This document shows positions 9,135 to 18,140 of a stretch of DNA of 57,778 nucleotides, piece by piece. Source of the DNA: Bacteroidetes bacterium GWA2_32_17 (GTDB lineage: Bacteria; Bacteroidota; Bacteroidia; Bacteroidales; GWA2-32-17). The number at the start of each line of letters is the position of its first letter. Positions within the stretch are counted from its first letter, which is position 1. Position numbers and translations under genes: made by a program. The stretch covers positions 1 through 57,778 of the forward strand of contig MENF01000149.1 of assembly GCA_001769035.1 (NCBI GenBank), given 5' to 3'. The notes beneath the pieces are model-generated. The model saw only the letters and a program-made list of their open reading frames with translations, did no database searches and was not told where the DNA came from.

Positions 9135-10259
9135 ATGAAAATTAAATTACTTTTAATCTTTGTTTTAAGCACTTCGATTATAAATGCACAAACTGCTAAA
9201 ACATTACAATTCGGTGGTATTACCCGAAATTATCTAGAATATGTTCCATCAATTTACAATGGGTCAACTCCTGTACCAGTTGTTATTTGCCTTCATGGTT
9301 TAGGTGACAATATGAATAACTTTTTTGGTATAGGCATGAATTATATTGCGGATACAGCAAACTTTATAGTTTTAACGCCCCAAGCAATTTATGATGCACT
9401 TGCTGGAGGTAATGCTTGGAATTCTGGAGCAAGTTATCAAGGTTATCAGTTAAGTCAAACCATTAATGATGTTGGATTTATTAATGCCTTGCTTGATTCA
9501 GTAACTGCCACTTATAATATTGACCAAACAAGAATTTATGCAACTGGCTTTTCGTTAGGAGGCTTTATGTGTCAACGACTAGCTTGCGAATCAACAGCTA
9601 GATTTACAGCAATTGCTTCCGTTTCGGGAACTATTGGTACATCTTTGAATTGTAATCCATCAGGAGAAATTCCAGTTTGTCATTTTCATGGAACAGCAGA
9701 CGGATCAATTGCATACACAGGAAATATGTATGGCAACGACCCGGAAACTTTAGTGAATTACTGGGTTACTTATAATGGATGCAACACTACTCCTATACAT
9801 ACTGCTTTACCCGACATAGTTGCAGATGGAAGAACGGTTGACCATTATCTTTATCCAAATGGGAACAATAACACCGATGTTGAGTTTTATAAAGTTACTG
9901 GCGGTACTCACGAATGGCTATATTACCCGGCCAATGACATTACTTATACACTTGAAATTTGGAAATTTTTTATGAAATATCCAAAGACACCTGCTTCAAT
10001 TATTAATAATGAAAATGAAATTAATATTGAAATTTATCCAAATCCTGCCAATAGCTATTTAACCATACAAAATACAAAAGGGAATAACAGGTTAACGATT
10101 CAAATTATAGATTTTTCAGGCAAAGTTCAATATAGCAACCAGAATTTTAAAAGCGTAACAATTAACACAAAACAATGGAGTAATGGTATATATCTACTTA
10201 AATATTCTGATTCAAACAGTTTTTCAATTAAAAAGTTCATAGTTAATAATGCGAATTAA
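9135..10259 (+). CDS. Secreted alpha/beta-hydrolase esterase with T9SS C-terminal signal
   Basis: 374 aa. It has a cleavable signal peptide (LLLIFVLSTSIINAQ), then an esterase domain of the polyhydroxybutyrate-depolymerase/feruloyl-esterase-like (LpqC) type. This carries an oxyanion-side CLHGLGDN motif, nucleophile elbow GFSLGG (Ser140), an acidic residue in HGTADGS and a His in GGTHEW. The last ~80 residues form a type IX secretion sorting domain (IEIYPNPANSYLTI...GIYLLKY...KKFIV). It is therefore predicted to be exported through the T9SS and held at or released from the surface. The ester substrate cannot be told from sequence. The last codons (10245-10259) lie inside one arm of a perfect 20-bp inverted repeat, so its present C-terminus may have been shaped by a rearrangement. 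Confidence 0.82.
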   Translation: MKIKLLLIFVLSTSIINAQTAKTLQFGGITRNYLEYVPSIYNGSTPVPVVICLHGLGDNMNNFFGIGMNYIADTANFIVLTPQAIYDALAGGNAWNSGASYQGYQLSQTINDVGFINALLDSVTATYNIDQTRIYATGFSLGGFMCQRLACESTARFTAIASVSGTIGTSLNCNPSGEIPVCHFHGTADGSIAYTGNMYGNDPETLVNYWVTYNGCNTTPIHTALPDIVADGRTVDHYLYPNGNNNTDVEFYKVTGGTHEWLYYPANDITYTLEIWKFFMKYPKTPASIINNENEINIEIYPNPANSYLTIQNTKGNNRLTIQIIDFSGKVQYSNQNFKSVTINTKQWSNGIYLLKYSDSNSFSIKKFIVNNAN

Positions 10260-10467
10260 GGGTTAAAACCAATTTTATATTTAAACTAAATATAATATTA
10301 ATAACCAACGTTATATGTTACAATCATCAATTTTTTACCACATAGAATCATAGAACACATAGATTTTTCACATAGAAATCAAACTATGTGTTTTCCTTAT
10401 GTGAACTATGTATCTATTGTGGTTTATGATAAAATCTTTTTAAACTCAACCCTTAATTCGCATTATT
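10245..10467. repeat. Region bounded by a perfect 20-bp inverted repeat
   Basis: AATAATGCGAATTAAGGGTT at 10245-10264 is the exact reverse complement of 10448-10467. Between the arms, 10331-10430 is a second, imperfect palindrome built of ACATAG/CTATGT units (ccacatagaatcatag ... ctatctattgtgg type). The left arm carries the stop codon of the esterase gene; the right arm touches the rubrerythrin remnant. It could be a small mobile element or an inverted duplication left by a rearrangement. Confidence 0.6.
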
Positions 10468-10600
10468 TATAAAAGACGGCAAAGTATGGTGGAAATGTTT
10501 GAATTGCGGTTATGTTTATGAATCACAAAAAGCACTTGAAAACTGCCCTGCTTGCATACACCCGAAAGCATACATGCAAATAAGGGAGGAAAATTATTAA
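10457..10600 (+). pseudogene. Rubrerythrin C-terminal (rubredoxin-like) fragment
   Basis: An open frame with no start codon ends in TAA at 10598 and encodes [17 protein letters not shown]...[18 protein letters not shown]-like sequence. The two Cys pairs (CLNC, CPAC) and the ENY ending are those of the rubredoxin-like iron site at the C-terminus of rubrerythrins (peroxide-scavenging proteins of anaerobes). The diiron ferritin-like part is missing; an in-frame stop and the inverted repeat lie where it should be. A partly overlapping frame, 10588-10713, reads WFNLFGLRDIVVLYHDNL and also ends in TAA; it has no start codon and I do not recognise it. Both look like debris. Confidence 0.65.
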
Positions 10601-10771
10601 GAACAATTATTGAATATATTGTACAAGCCACATGGTTTAACCTATTTGGCTTGCGTGATATTGTTGTATTGTACCACGATAATCTACACAAATTTCGCTA
10701 TCCTTATTTATAATGACTACAAAATTGAAAAATCATCATTTTTAGGGATAGCCTGCCTTATTTATACATAA

Positions 10772-10779
10772 TACTTTTG
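10772..10779 (+). promoter_or_regulatory. Candidate -7 box (TACTTTTG) of the metal operon
   Basis: TACTTTTG matches TAnnTTTG and lies 27 nt upstream of the ATG at 10807, the first gene of the iron/metal cluster. No clear -33 box and no recognisable Fur-type operator was seen. Confidence 0.35.
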
Positions 10780-10806
10780 TAGTGTTAAATTTAAACATTA
10801 TAATAG

Positions 10807-11748
10807 ATGAAACTTAAAAAGTATTTTATTCAGAATGTAGCAGGAATAGCTACATTTATGTTAACCTCAGCAATTAGTACGGCACAAGAAGGTTATTTTA
10901 CTACATATGGGCATGAAGTAGAAAAAGGCGAATTAGAATTTATGCTTATGATTGACCACACCTCGCCATCAAAGGTAGATAGAGAAGAAGGACAGCGTAA
11001 CTTTTTATCGCAGATGCCCAAAATTGGTTTTAACCCAACCAATCAGTTAGAAATTGAATTAATGGTGGAATCATTTCAAGAGTTTGGAACTGGGAATGCT
11101 AAATTCACAGGCTTCCGTTTTGAGACAAGATACCGCTTGTTTAAAAAAGAAGTTTTCCTTAATCCAACTATTTATTTTGAATTTGAAGACCTTGACCCTG
11201 AAACAAGATTTAAGATGGAAACCAGCGGTTGGATAATTACTCCTTATAAAGAAGAACCCGAAGGCAACCCCGAACGCGAAAAAATTCTCGAATCGCGACT
11301 TATTCTATCGAAAAACATTGGAAACTGGAACATTGCATTTAACTGGCTTAATGAAACTGATACCCGAACAGGTGCAACTCCTTTCGGTTATGCTTTGGGA
11401 GCAATGTATAAACTTCCTTATTCTGAACACGAGGCAAGTGTCTATTCCTGTCCGATGCATTCTGATGAAGTATCCGATAAACCTGGTGAATGTAGCAAAT
11501 GCGGAATGAAACTTACAGGAAAAGGCGATAAAAAAAATGTTGTAGCCAGCACATTAACATTTGAATTATTGGGAGGATTAGGGGACAACAAACAGTTTGG
11601 AATAATTCCTTGGCGGCAGGAACATTATTTTCAGCCTGGCATTATGTTGCATCTCCCCAATGGTCTTATGCTTAGTACCGCATTTGCCATCGGACTTACC
11701 GATGCCAGTGACGATATGGTGCGTATTATGCTGATGAAAATGTTTTAA
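10807..11748 (+). CDS. Outer-membrane beta-barrel protein with inserted heavy-metal-binding motif
   Basis: 313 aa. A signal peptide (~1-26, ending STAQ) is followed by an alternating, aromatic-rich pattern typical of outer-membrane barrels. Near residues 211-237 there is a compact heavy-metal-binding motif: YSCPMHSDEVSDKPGECSKC then GMKL, i.e. CPMH...CxxCGM. This motif is usually found on periplasmic parts of copper/heavy-metal efflux systems, such as the start of some CusB-type adaptors or P-type ATPases. Its place within a barrel is uncommon. The gene heads a tight cluster (6 nt to the next gene) that includes FeoAB, so a role in metal sensing or passage at the outer membrane is inferred, not proven. 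Confidence 0.7.
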   Translation: MKLKKYFIQNVAGIATFMLTSAISTAQEGYFTTYGHEVEKGELEFMLMIDHTSPSKVDREEGQRNFLSQMPKIGFNPTNQLEIELMVESFQEFGTGNAKFTGFRFETRYRLFKKEVFLNPTIYFEFEDLDPETRFKMETSGWIITPYKEEPEGNPEREKILESRLILSKNIGNWNIAFNWLNETDTRTGATPFGYALGAMYKLPYSEHEASVYSCPMHSDEVSDKPGECSKCGMKLTGKGDKKNVVASTLTFELLGGLGDNKQFGIIPWRQEHYFQPGIMLHLPNGLMLSTAFAIGLTDASDDMVRIMLMKMF

Positions 11749-11754
11749 TCTAAT

Positions 11755-12555
11755 ATGAAAGCGATAATACTGTTTTCCTTTGTTTTATTTTTTACAGGAA
11801 ATATATTTTCACAAGTTTCGGGGATTTCAGCTTCTAAAATCGGTACTTTTTGTTTTGGAACAGTTCCTGCAAAAGACCTTGAATTTGAACCATCATTTAG
11901 TTTTGGGAAAACATCACAGACATGGAATTCAGAAAGTAAATTGCAAAATAAATTTGCAAACGGTGATAGTATCGAAACTATTTCAGGACTTGCTTTCAGA
12001 TGTACGTATGGTCTTACCGATAAATTAGAGATTGGAATGTCTGCCCCTGCTGATGTTTCAGGCGTTAGTTGGGCAGCAAAGTACATTGTTTATCAAAACG
12101 AAAAAAGCGGACTGGCTTTAATTTCCGGCGTAAATATGCCACTTGGTAATAAGGTGTATGACCAGACCAGTAACGACCCTCATAATATTAGTTCTTTTGC
12201 CGGAGGTATTTGTGTTTCACACAATTTTAATGAAAAATTGTTTCTTGATTTTGATTTGCAGGGACAACGATTATTAACCAACGTAAAAGATAATAATCAT
12301 TTCGACCTGTTTCTAAATTCAGATATTGGATATTATATCAAAGAACACGCACAACTTATTTGTGGGTTAAGTTACTTTAATAATTTTTATCATGACTCAC
12401 ATTCCGATAACAGCCTTTTAAATATTCACCCGGGCATATCCTACGAAACAGGCGAGAATTTTTTAATAATTATCAGTTCGCCTATCGGGCTTTATGGTAA
12501 AAATACCGACCAGAGTTATGGCATTAATATAGCTTTTACAATGACCATTAGATAA
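11755..12555 (+). CDS. Outer-membrane beta-barrel protein of unknown substrate
   Basis: 266 aa. A signal peptide (ILFSFVLFFTGNIFSQ) precedes a barrel-like sequence with repeated short strands (LEIGMSAPADVSG, SGLALISGVNMPLG, YYIKEHAQLICGLSYF) and a terminal strand ending FTMTIR. It resembles the 'MetA-pathway/transporter' type of small barrels found next to metal genes, but no family signature is decisive. It starts 6 nt after the preceding barrel gene and ends 32 nt before feoAB, so all three are probably one transcript. Confidence 0.6.
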   Translation: MKAIILFSFVLFFTGNIFSQVSGISASKIGTFCFGTVPAKDLEFEPSFSFGKTSQTWNSESKLQNKFANGDSIETISGLAFRCTYGLTDKLEIGMSAPADVSGVSWAAKYIVYQNEKSGLALISGVNMPLGNKVYDQTSNDPHNISSFAGGICVSHNFNEKLFLDFDLQGQRLLTNVKDNNHFDLFLNSDIGYYIKEHAQLICGLSYFNNFYHDSHSDNSLLNIHPGISYETGENFLIIISSPIGLYGKNTDQSYGINIAFTMTIR

Positions 12556-12587
12556 TCTTAAATTTAATCATTCTTAAAATTATTGAT

Positions 12588-15074
12588 ATGGAAAAGTTAA
12601 AAGTGTTGAACCTCTCTGACTTAAAAACAGGAGAAACAGGAATCATTACAAAAGTTGTCGGACATGGAGCATTCCGCAAACGAATTACAGAGATGGGCTT
12701 TGTAAAAGGCAAGAAAGTAAAAGTTATTAAAAATGCCCCTTTGCAAGACCCTGTTGAATACGAAATAATGGATTACAAAGTGTCACTGCGCAGAACAGAA
12801 GCTCAATTGGTTGAAGTCATTGCAGCAGATAAAACAAATTTTATAGAAGATGTAAAATTTGAAGGGACTATTGATGAAGAGACATTAAAATTAACTGCCG
12901 GAGAAAAAAGCAGAACAATCAATGTTGCATTGGTGGGTAATCCGAATAGTGGAAAAACAACCTTATATAATTTTGCCTCAGGTTCTCATGAGAGAGTTGG
13001 TAATTATGGCGGAGTTACTGTTGATGCACGTGAAGCAACTTTCAAACAATCGTCATATACTTTTAAAATAGTTGATTTGCCCGGCACATATTCTATTACG
13101 GAATATACACCCGAAGAACTATTTGTTCGCACACATATTACAGAAAAAAATCCTGACATAATTGTAAATGTAATTGATGCTTCAAACCTCGAACGCAATT
13201 TATACCTCACAACCCAGCTTATTGACATGAATATTAAAGTGGTGATTGCTCTTAATATGTACGATGAGTTGGAGAAAAAAAACGCAAAATTAGATTATAA
13301 GGCTTTGGGTAAAATGATTGGAATCCCGATTATTCCAACAGTTGCATCAAAAGGCAAAGGTATTAGTGAATTGTTCGACAAACTTATTGAAGTTTATGAA
13401 GACAAAGACACAATTGTAAGGCATATTCACATAAATTACGGTAACAATATTGAGACTGCAATTGCTCACATTCAGATACTAATTAAAGAAAATAAAGAGA
13501 TTACCGATAAGTTTTCATCACGCTATCTGGCTATTAAACTACTTGAAACTGATTCAGCAACGTTAAATCAGCTTTCTCAATGTTCAAATATTGAAAAAAT
13601 AAAAAAACAAATCGAAACCGAAATAAAAATTTTAGAAAAAGAGTACAAAGAGAAGTCAGGAACTATTATAACTGATGCTAAATATGGATTTATTGCAGGT
13701 GCACTTAATGAAACATTTAAACCCTGTATAGAAGGAAAACGAAAAAAAATCACCCAAATTGATGACTTTCTTACCCATAGATTTTTTGGATTTCCAATAT
13801 TTATTTTTTTTATGTGGCTGATGTTTCAGGTAACTTTTACAGTAGGAAGCTATCCTATGGACTTAATTGATTCAGGTGTTGGATGGTTAGGAGAATTAAT
13901 TGAAAATTCAATGGCAGAAGGTCCCCTGCGTGATTTATTAGTTGATGGTATTATTGGAGGAGTTGGCGGAGTAATTATTTTCCTGCCAAATATTCTCATT
14001 TTGTTTTTCTTTATTTCATTTATGGAAGATACAGGATATATGGCAAGAGCATCTTTTATTATGGATAAACTAATGCATAAAATAGGTTTGCACGGTAAAT
14101 CATTTATCCCAATGCTTATGGGTTTTGGTTGCAATGTTCCGGCTATTATGGCAACCCGAACACTCGAAAATAAAAAAGACAGGCTACTTACTATGATGAT
14201 AATTCCGTTAATGTCATGCAGTGCTCGTTTACCTGTGTATGTCTTATTAATATCTACATTCTTTCCTGAAAATCAAGGCTTGGTATTAATTTCAATTTAT
14301 ATTATTGGGGTCATCGTTGCTGTTTTAGTCGCATTGGCAATGAAAAAAATTCTTTTCGCAAAACAAGATGTTCCTTTTGTAATGGAACTTCCGCCTTACA
14401 GAATACCAACATTAAAAAACACATCAATACACATGTGGCACAAAGGCGCACAATATATCAAAAAAATGGGGTCAGTTATTTTGCTAGCTTCAATTATTAT
14501 CTGGGCACTTGGTTATTTCCCTCGCAATGTTAAATATTCAGCAAACTATGATGAACAAATTGCAGTGATTAAATCAGATAATAATTTAACAGACAGTTTA
14601 AAGAAAGAACAATCAAATAAAATTGAATTAATAAAACAATCCGAAAAGCAGGAAAAATCATATATCGGACAAATGGGACATTTTATCGAACCTGTTATCC
14701 GTCCTTTGGGTTTCGACTGGAAAATTGGTGTAAGCATTATAACCGGATTAGCAGCCAAAGAAATTGTTGTAAGCACAATGGGCGTTTTATATCAGGCAGA
14801 TTTTAGCAACAATGAATCATCGGCAAACATGCAAAATAGGTTAAAAGAACAAACTTTTTCACAAGGCGAATTAAAAGGACAAAAAGTATTCACTCCTTTA
14901 ACGGCTTATGCCATGATGTTATTTGTACTAATTTATTTTCCTTGTATAGCAGTTATCGCAGCAATCAAAAAAGAATCTGATATAAAATGGGCTGTTTTTA
15001 CTATGATTTATACCACGGGTTTAGCTTGGCTCATTGCATTTTTAACTTATCAGATAGGAAGTTTATTTATTTAA
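12588..15074 (+). CDS. feoB: Fused FeoA-FeoB ferrous iron transporter
   Basis: 828 aa. Residues 1-~78 form a FeoA/SH3-like domain (DLKTGETGIITKVVGHGAFR...EVIAADK). A G-protein domain follows with G1 GNPNSGKTT (~116-124), switch region GNYGGVTVDARE, G3 DLPGTYS (~162) and the FeoB-type G4 NMYD. The C-terminal half holds two Gate-type membrane domains with several helices (GCNVPAIMATRT, MSCSARLPVYVLL, GLAAKEIVVSTMGVLY). It imports Fe(II) across the inner membrane. FeoA-FeoB fusions are common in Bacteroidota. It is preceded by the two barrels and followed 12 nt later by its small Cys-rich partner. The length is normal for a fused protein. Confidence 0.96.
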   Translation: MEKLKVLNLSDLKTGETGIITKVVGHGAFRKRITEMGFVKGKKVKVIKNAPLQDPVEYEIMDYKVSLRRTEAQLVEVIAADKTNFIEDVKFEGTIDEETLKLTAGEKSRTINVALVGNPNSGKTTLYNFASGSHERVGNYGGVTVDAREATFKQSSYTFKIVDLPGTYSITEYTPEELFVRTHITEKNPDIIVNVIDASNLERNLYLTTQLIDMNIKVVIALNMYDELEKKNAKLDYKALGKMIGIPIIPTVASKGKGISELFDKLIEVYEDKDTIVRHIHINYGNNIETAIAHIQILIKENKEITDKFSSRYLAIKLLETDSATLNQLSQCSNIEKIKKQIETEIKILEKEYKEKSGTIITDAKYGFIAGALNETFKPCIEGKRKKITQIDDFLTHRFFGFPIFIFFMWLMFQVTFTVGSYPMDLIDSGVGWLGELIENSMAEGPLRDLLVDGIIGGVGGVIIFLPNILILFFFISFMEDTGYMARASFIMDKLMHKIGLHGKSFIPMLMGFGCNVPAIMATRTLENKKDRLLTMMIIPLMSCSARLPVYVLLISTFFPENQGLVLISIYIIGVIVAVLVALAMKKILFAKQDVPFVMELPPYRIPTLKNTSIHMWHKGAQYIKKMGSVILLASIIIWALGYFPRNVKYSANYDEQIAVIKSDNNLTDSLKKEQSNKIELIKQSEKQEKSYIGQMGHFIEPVIRPLGFDWKIGVSIITGLAAKEIVVSTMGVLYQADFSNNESSANMQNRLKEQTFSQGELKGQKVFTPLTAYAMMLFVLIYFPCIAVIAAIKKESDIKWAVFTMIYTTGLAWLIAFLTYQIGSLFI

Positions 15075-15086
15075 AAAAATAAAATT

Positions 15087-15230
15087 ATGACACAGGAATA
15101 TATTGTTTATATAATACTTATCAGTACATTTTCTTATATTGCGTATATGATTATAAATAAATTTCGCACCAAAAAGAACAATCCTTGCAATAGTTGTTCA
15201 GGTTGTTCATGTAAAAAATTATCATATTAA
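15087..15230 (+). CDS. FeoB-associated Cys-rich membrane protein
   Basis: 47 aa, not listed among longer ORFs. The ATG at 15087 lies 12 nt after feoB. One transmembrane helix (EYIVYIILISTFSYIAYMII) is followed by a basic turn and a Cys cluster (NPCNSCSGCSCKK). This layout and position match the small FeoB-associated Cys-rich proteins (FeoC-like role, often called virus-attachment-p12-type in annotations) found downstream of feoB. The Cys cluster could bind iron or sense redox; this is inference. Confidence 0.8.
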   Translation: MTQEYIVYIILISTFSYIAYMIINKFRTKKNNPCNSCSGCSCKKLSY

Positions 15231-15239
15231 AATTTAAAA

Positions 15240-15899
15240 ATGAAAACGGAATCTGTAAATATAGAATCAACAAAAAAACAACTTTATAAAGTTGCCTTTG
15301 CCCTTGCTGTCTTTACTATTTTTTATAACATTATAGAGGGACTGGTATCAACTTATTTTGGTTACGAAGATGAAAGCCTTACATTATTTGGTTTTGGAGC
15401 AGATAGTTTTATTGAAGTAATTTCAGGTATGGGAATTGCACACATGATTTTTCGTATTCAACATCAATCTGAATGTAACAGAGATAATTTTGAACGAACA
15501 GCTTTAAGAATTACAGGATTCGCTTTTTATACTTTAGTGATTGGACTTTTGGCAACGGGATTTTATAATTTATGGATAGGACATAAACCCGAAACTACAT
15601 TTTGGGGTGTAGTAATTTCTTTGATTTCAATTGTTGTAATGCTGCTTTTAATTTACGGTAAAATAAAAGTTGGCAAACAATTAAATTCCGAAGCAATAAT
15701 GGCAGATGCTGCATGTACAAAAGTTTGTATTTATATGTCGGTTATTTTACTTGCATCAAGTCTTATTTATGAATTAACAAACTTTGCATATATCGATATA
15801 ATCGGTACTTTCGGGCTTGCATATTTCTCATTTAAAGAAGGTAGCGAATGTTTTGAAAAAGTGAAAACCAATAAGTTTTGTTCTTGCAAGGATGATTAA
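15240..15899 (+). CDS. Divergent cation-diffusion-facilitator-like membrane protein
   Basis: 219 aa with about six hydrophobic helices. The helix reading LTLFGFGADSFIEVISG resembles the CDF metal-site helix, but with Glu where the second Asp of the DxxxD pair is usual. The later helix EAIMADAACTKVCIYMSVIL has the second half-site (ADAACT). The C-terminus ends in a Cys-rich tail (FCSCKDD), and the usual cytoplasmic domain is absent. It lies 9 nt downstream of the Cys-rich FeoB partner, so probably in the same operon; it likely moves or balances a divalent metal, possibly iron efflux. Substrate unknown. Confidence 0.72.
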   Translation: MKTESVNIESTKKQLYKVAFALAVFTIFYNIIEGLVSTYFGYEDESLTLFGFGADSFIEVISGMGIAHMIFRIQHQSECNRDNFERTALRITGFAFYTLVIGLLATGFYNLWIGHKPETTFWGVVISLISIVVMLLLIYGKIKVGKQLNSEAIMADAACTKVCIYMSVILLASSLIYELTNFAYIDIIGTFGLAYFSFKEGSECFEKVKTNKFCSCKDD

Positions 15900-15962
15900 C
15901 CAATGTAAATAATAGTTTTGCAATATTTAATAATCAAACATATTAAAACTGAAATTTTGATA

Positions 15963-16643
15963 ATGCACAACAAATCCAAAAAGGAAAGACAAATTGCACA
16001 TTTGCATATTCAAAGCGAAATTTATGAAAATAAAACGAAAATTGTTGCTTTGCTTACTACCTTAACAATGGTGGTTGAAATAATTTATGGTTATATAACA
16101 AATTCAATGGCTTTGCTTGCCGACGGTTGGCACATGTTGTCACACGCTTTTGCAATTTGATTAACTTGGCTTGCTTATATTATTGCAAGAAAGTATGCAC
16201 AAACTGATAAATATTCATTCAGAAAAGAAAAACTACTGGCTTTATCCGGTTTCACAAGTACGATAGTTTTGCAAATTGTTGCAGTTATCATGGCAATTGA
16301 ATCAATATTACGTTTGATAGCTCCTTTGCCAATTAAATTTTATGATGCTATCTTCGTAGCAATCATTGGACTTATTGTAAACGGAATAAGTGCTCTCGTT
16401 TTACACCATAAACACGAACACAGCGACCATAATATTAAAGCTGCATATTTGCACGTATTAGCCGATGGTTTAACAAGTATTACAGCAATAATTGCTTTAC
16501 TTGCAGGAATGTATTACAACTATTATTCTTTTGATTCTATAAGTGGTATAATAAGTTCCTTAGTAATTACTAAATGGGCAGTTAGTTTAATTAAAAGCTC
16601 TGAGAGCGAACTCATTGAATTGAAAAAAGAAATAAAGTATTAA
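15963..16643 (+). pseudogene. CDF cation efflux gene interrupted by one in-frame TGA
   Basis: The frame from ATG 15963 to TAA 16643 encodes a typical CDF protein (DmeF/CzcD-like: ADGWHMLSHAFAI ... LTWLAYIIARKYAQTDKYSF ... HVLADGLTSITAIIALLAG) except for TGA at 16158-16160. The reading frame is unchanged on both sides. The stop falls in the metal-site helix where relatives have Gly (often GGA), so a single G-to-T change explains it. Other genes here end in TGA, so recoding is unlikely. Either a recent pseudogene, a sequencing error, or (less likely) readthrough. The C-terminal cytoplasmic domain is very short. Confidence 0.75.
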
Positions 16644-16826
16644 ATTAAAATAGAAGATTAAAGAAAAAAATCTTAATTTTGCTAAACAATATTTGAAAAT
16701 TATTAACAAAATATGTTCCCTCATATAAATAAGCACATTTGCTATTTTTCCACAAGTCTTACCAAAGTCTAAAACAGAAATGAAAAAAATAAACAAATAG
16801 ATATTAACCTTTAAAATTGAGTAATT

Positions 16827-18140
16827 ATGAAAAAGAAAGCAAAAATTTGGATTTATCCATTAATTATAATGGGAATGTTTCTAATGATTACAAGCAGTTG
16901 CAAGAAAAAAGATGCCAATAACAACGAACCAACACCAACAGGGCAAGTGCCTGTTCTGACAACATCAGTTGTGAGCGAAATTACAACAATAACAGCAACT
17001 TGTGGAGGTACGATAAGCTCAGATGGTGGCTCAACAATAACAGTTCGTGGTGTATGTTGGAGTACGGATACAACTCCAACAATAACCGACAGTAAAACCA
17101 CTGATGGCACAGGCACAGGAAATTTTACAAGTGCTATAACAGGTTTAACTGCCAACACCGATTATTATGTGAGGGCTTATGCCACAAATAGTGTTGGAAC
17201 AGGCTATGGTAGTGCAATACAATTTACAACCCTGCAGGGAACCGGACAAATTCCTGTACTTATAACTTCCAATGTGAGTAATATTTTACAAAACACAGTC
17301 ACTTGTGGGGGTACGATAAGCTCAGATGGTGGCTCAACAATAACAGTTCGTGGTGTATGCTGGAGTACGGGAACAACTCCAACAATAACCGACAGTAAAA
17401 CCATTGATGGCACAGGTACAGGAAATTTTACAAGTGCCATAATAGGTTTAACTGCCAACACCGCTTATTATGTGAGAGCTTATGCCACAAATAGTGTTGG
17501 AACAGGCTATGGAAGTGCAATACAATTTACAACCCTGCAGGGAACTGGAACAGTAACTGATATTGACGGTAATGTTTACAATACTGTAACTATAGGCACA
17601 CAGATATGGATGGTCGAAAACCTCAAAGTTACCAAATACAACAATGGAACAGCCATTCCATTAATTACTGATGGTACTGCATGGACAAGTTTAACTACTC
17701 CAGGTTATTGCTGGTATAATAATGATTATGCAACTTACGGTTCTGTTTATGGTGCATTGTACAATTGGTACACGGTAAATACTGGAAATTTATGTCCCAT
17801 AGGCTGGCATGTGCCTACAGATGCCGAATGGACAACACTTACCGATTATCTTGGGGGATTAAGTATAGCAGGAGGCAAACTAAAAGAAACCGGCACAGCT
17901 CATTGGGCAATCCCAAATACCGGTGCAACCAACGAAAGTGGCTTTACTGCTCTTCCGGGTGGTTGGCGAGGTTACGATGGTTCGTTCCACGATATTACCT
18001 ATACTGGTTACTGGTGGTCATCTACACAGAATGGTCCGAGTGCATGGGAACGCGAATTATACCAAGGAAATGCAACTGTAAGCAGGAATGGTAGTAATAG
18101 TAAATTCGTCGGTTTTAGCGTGCGATGTATAAAAGACTGA
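16827..18140 (+). CDS. Lipoprotein with two tandem repeat domains and a FISUMP domain
   Basis: 437 aa. A lipobox signal (LMITSSC, Cys25) is followed by two near-identical ~101-residue repeats of fibronectin-III-like type (GGTISSDGGSTITVRGVCWS...YYVRAYATNSVGTGYGSAI). The C-terminal ~190 residues are a Fibrobacter succinogenes major paralogous domain (DIDGNVYNTVTIGTQ, WMVENLK, GALYNWYTV, CPIGWHVPTDAEWTTL, GWR...WWSST...SVRCIKD). A surface lipoprotein of unknown role, possibly adhesion or polymer binding. Codon use and composition are richer in G/C than the neighbours, mainly because of the repeats. It stands alone after a ~180-bp gap. Confidence 0.82.
   Translation: MKKKAKIWIYPLIIMGMFLMITSSCKKKDANNNEPTPTGQVPVLTTSVVSEITTITATCGGTISSDGGSTITVRGVCWSTDTTPTITDSKTTDGTGTGNFTSAITGLTANTDYYVRAYATNSVGTGYGSAIQFTTLQGTGQIPVLITSNVSNILQNTVTCGGTISSDGGSTITVRGVCWSTGTTPTITDSKTIDGTGTGNFTSAIIGLTANTAYYVRAYATNSVGTGYGSAIQFTTLQGTGTVTDIDGNVYNTVTIGTQIWMVENLKVTKYNNGTAIPLITDGTAWTSLTTPGYCWYNNDYATYGSVYGALYNWYTVNTGNLCPIGWHVPTDAEWTTLTDYLGGLSIAGGKLKETGTAHWAIPNTGATNESGFTALPGGWRGYDGSFHDITYTGYWWSSTQNGPSAWERELYQGNATVSRNGSNSKFVGFSVRCIKD
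16938..17543 (+). repeat. Two tandem 303-bp DNA repeats inside a CDS
   Basis: Two copies of a 303-bp unit (offset 303, 101 codons) encode the repeated domains of the lipoprotein. Long stretches are identical, e.g. the block beginning cgataagctcagatgg at 17011 and again at 17314. The near-identity suggests recent duplication or gene conversion, and the copy number may vary between strains. Confidence 0.85.

Noticed and set aside
16158-16160. TGA read as glycine (code change or recoding)
   Set aside because: Several genes here (lipoprotein at 16827-18140, hsdM, HTH-array gene) end in TGA, and no other in-frame TGA was seen.
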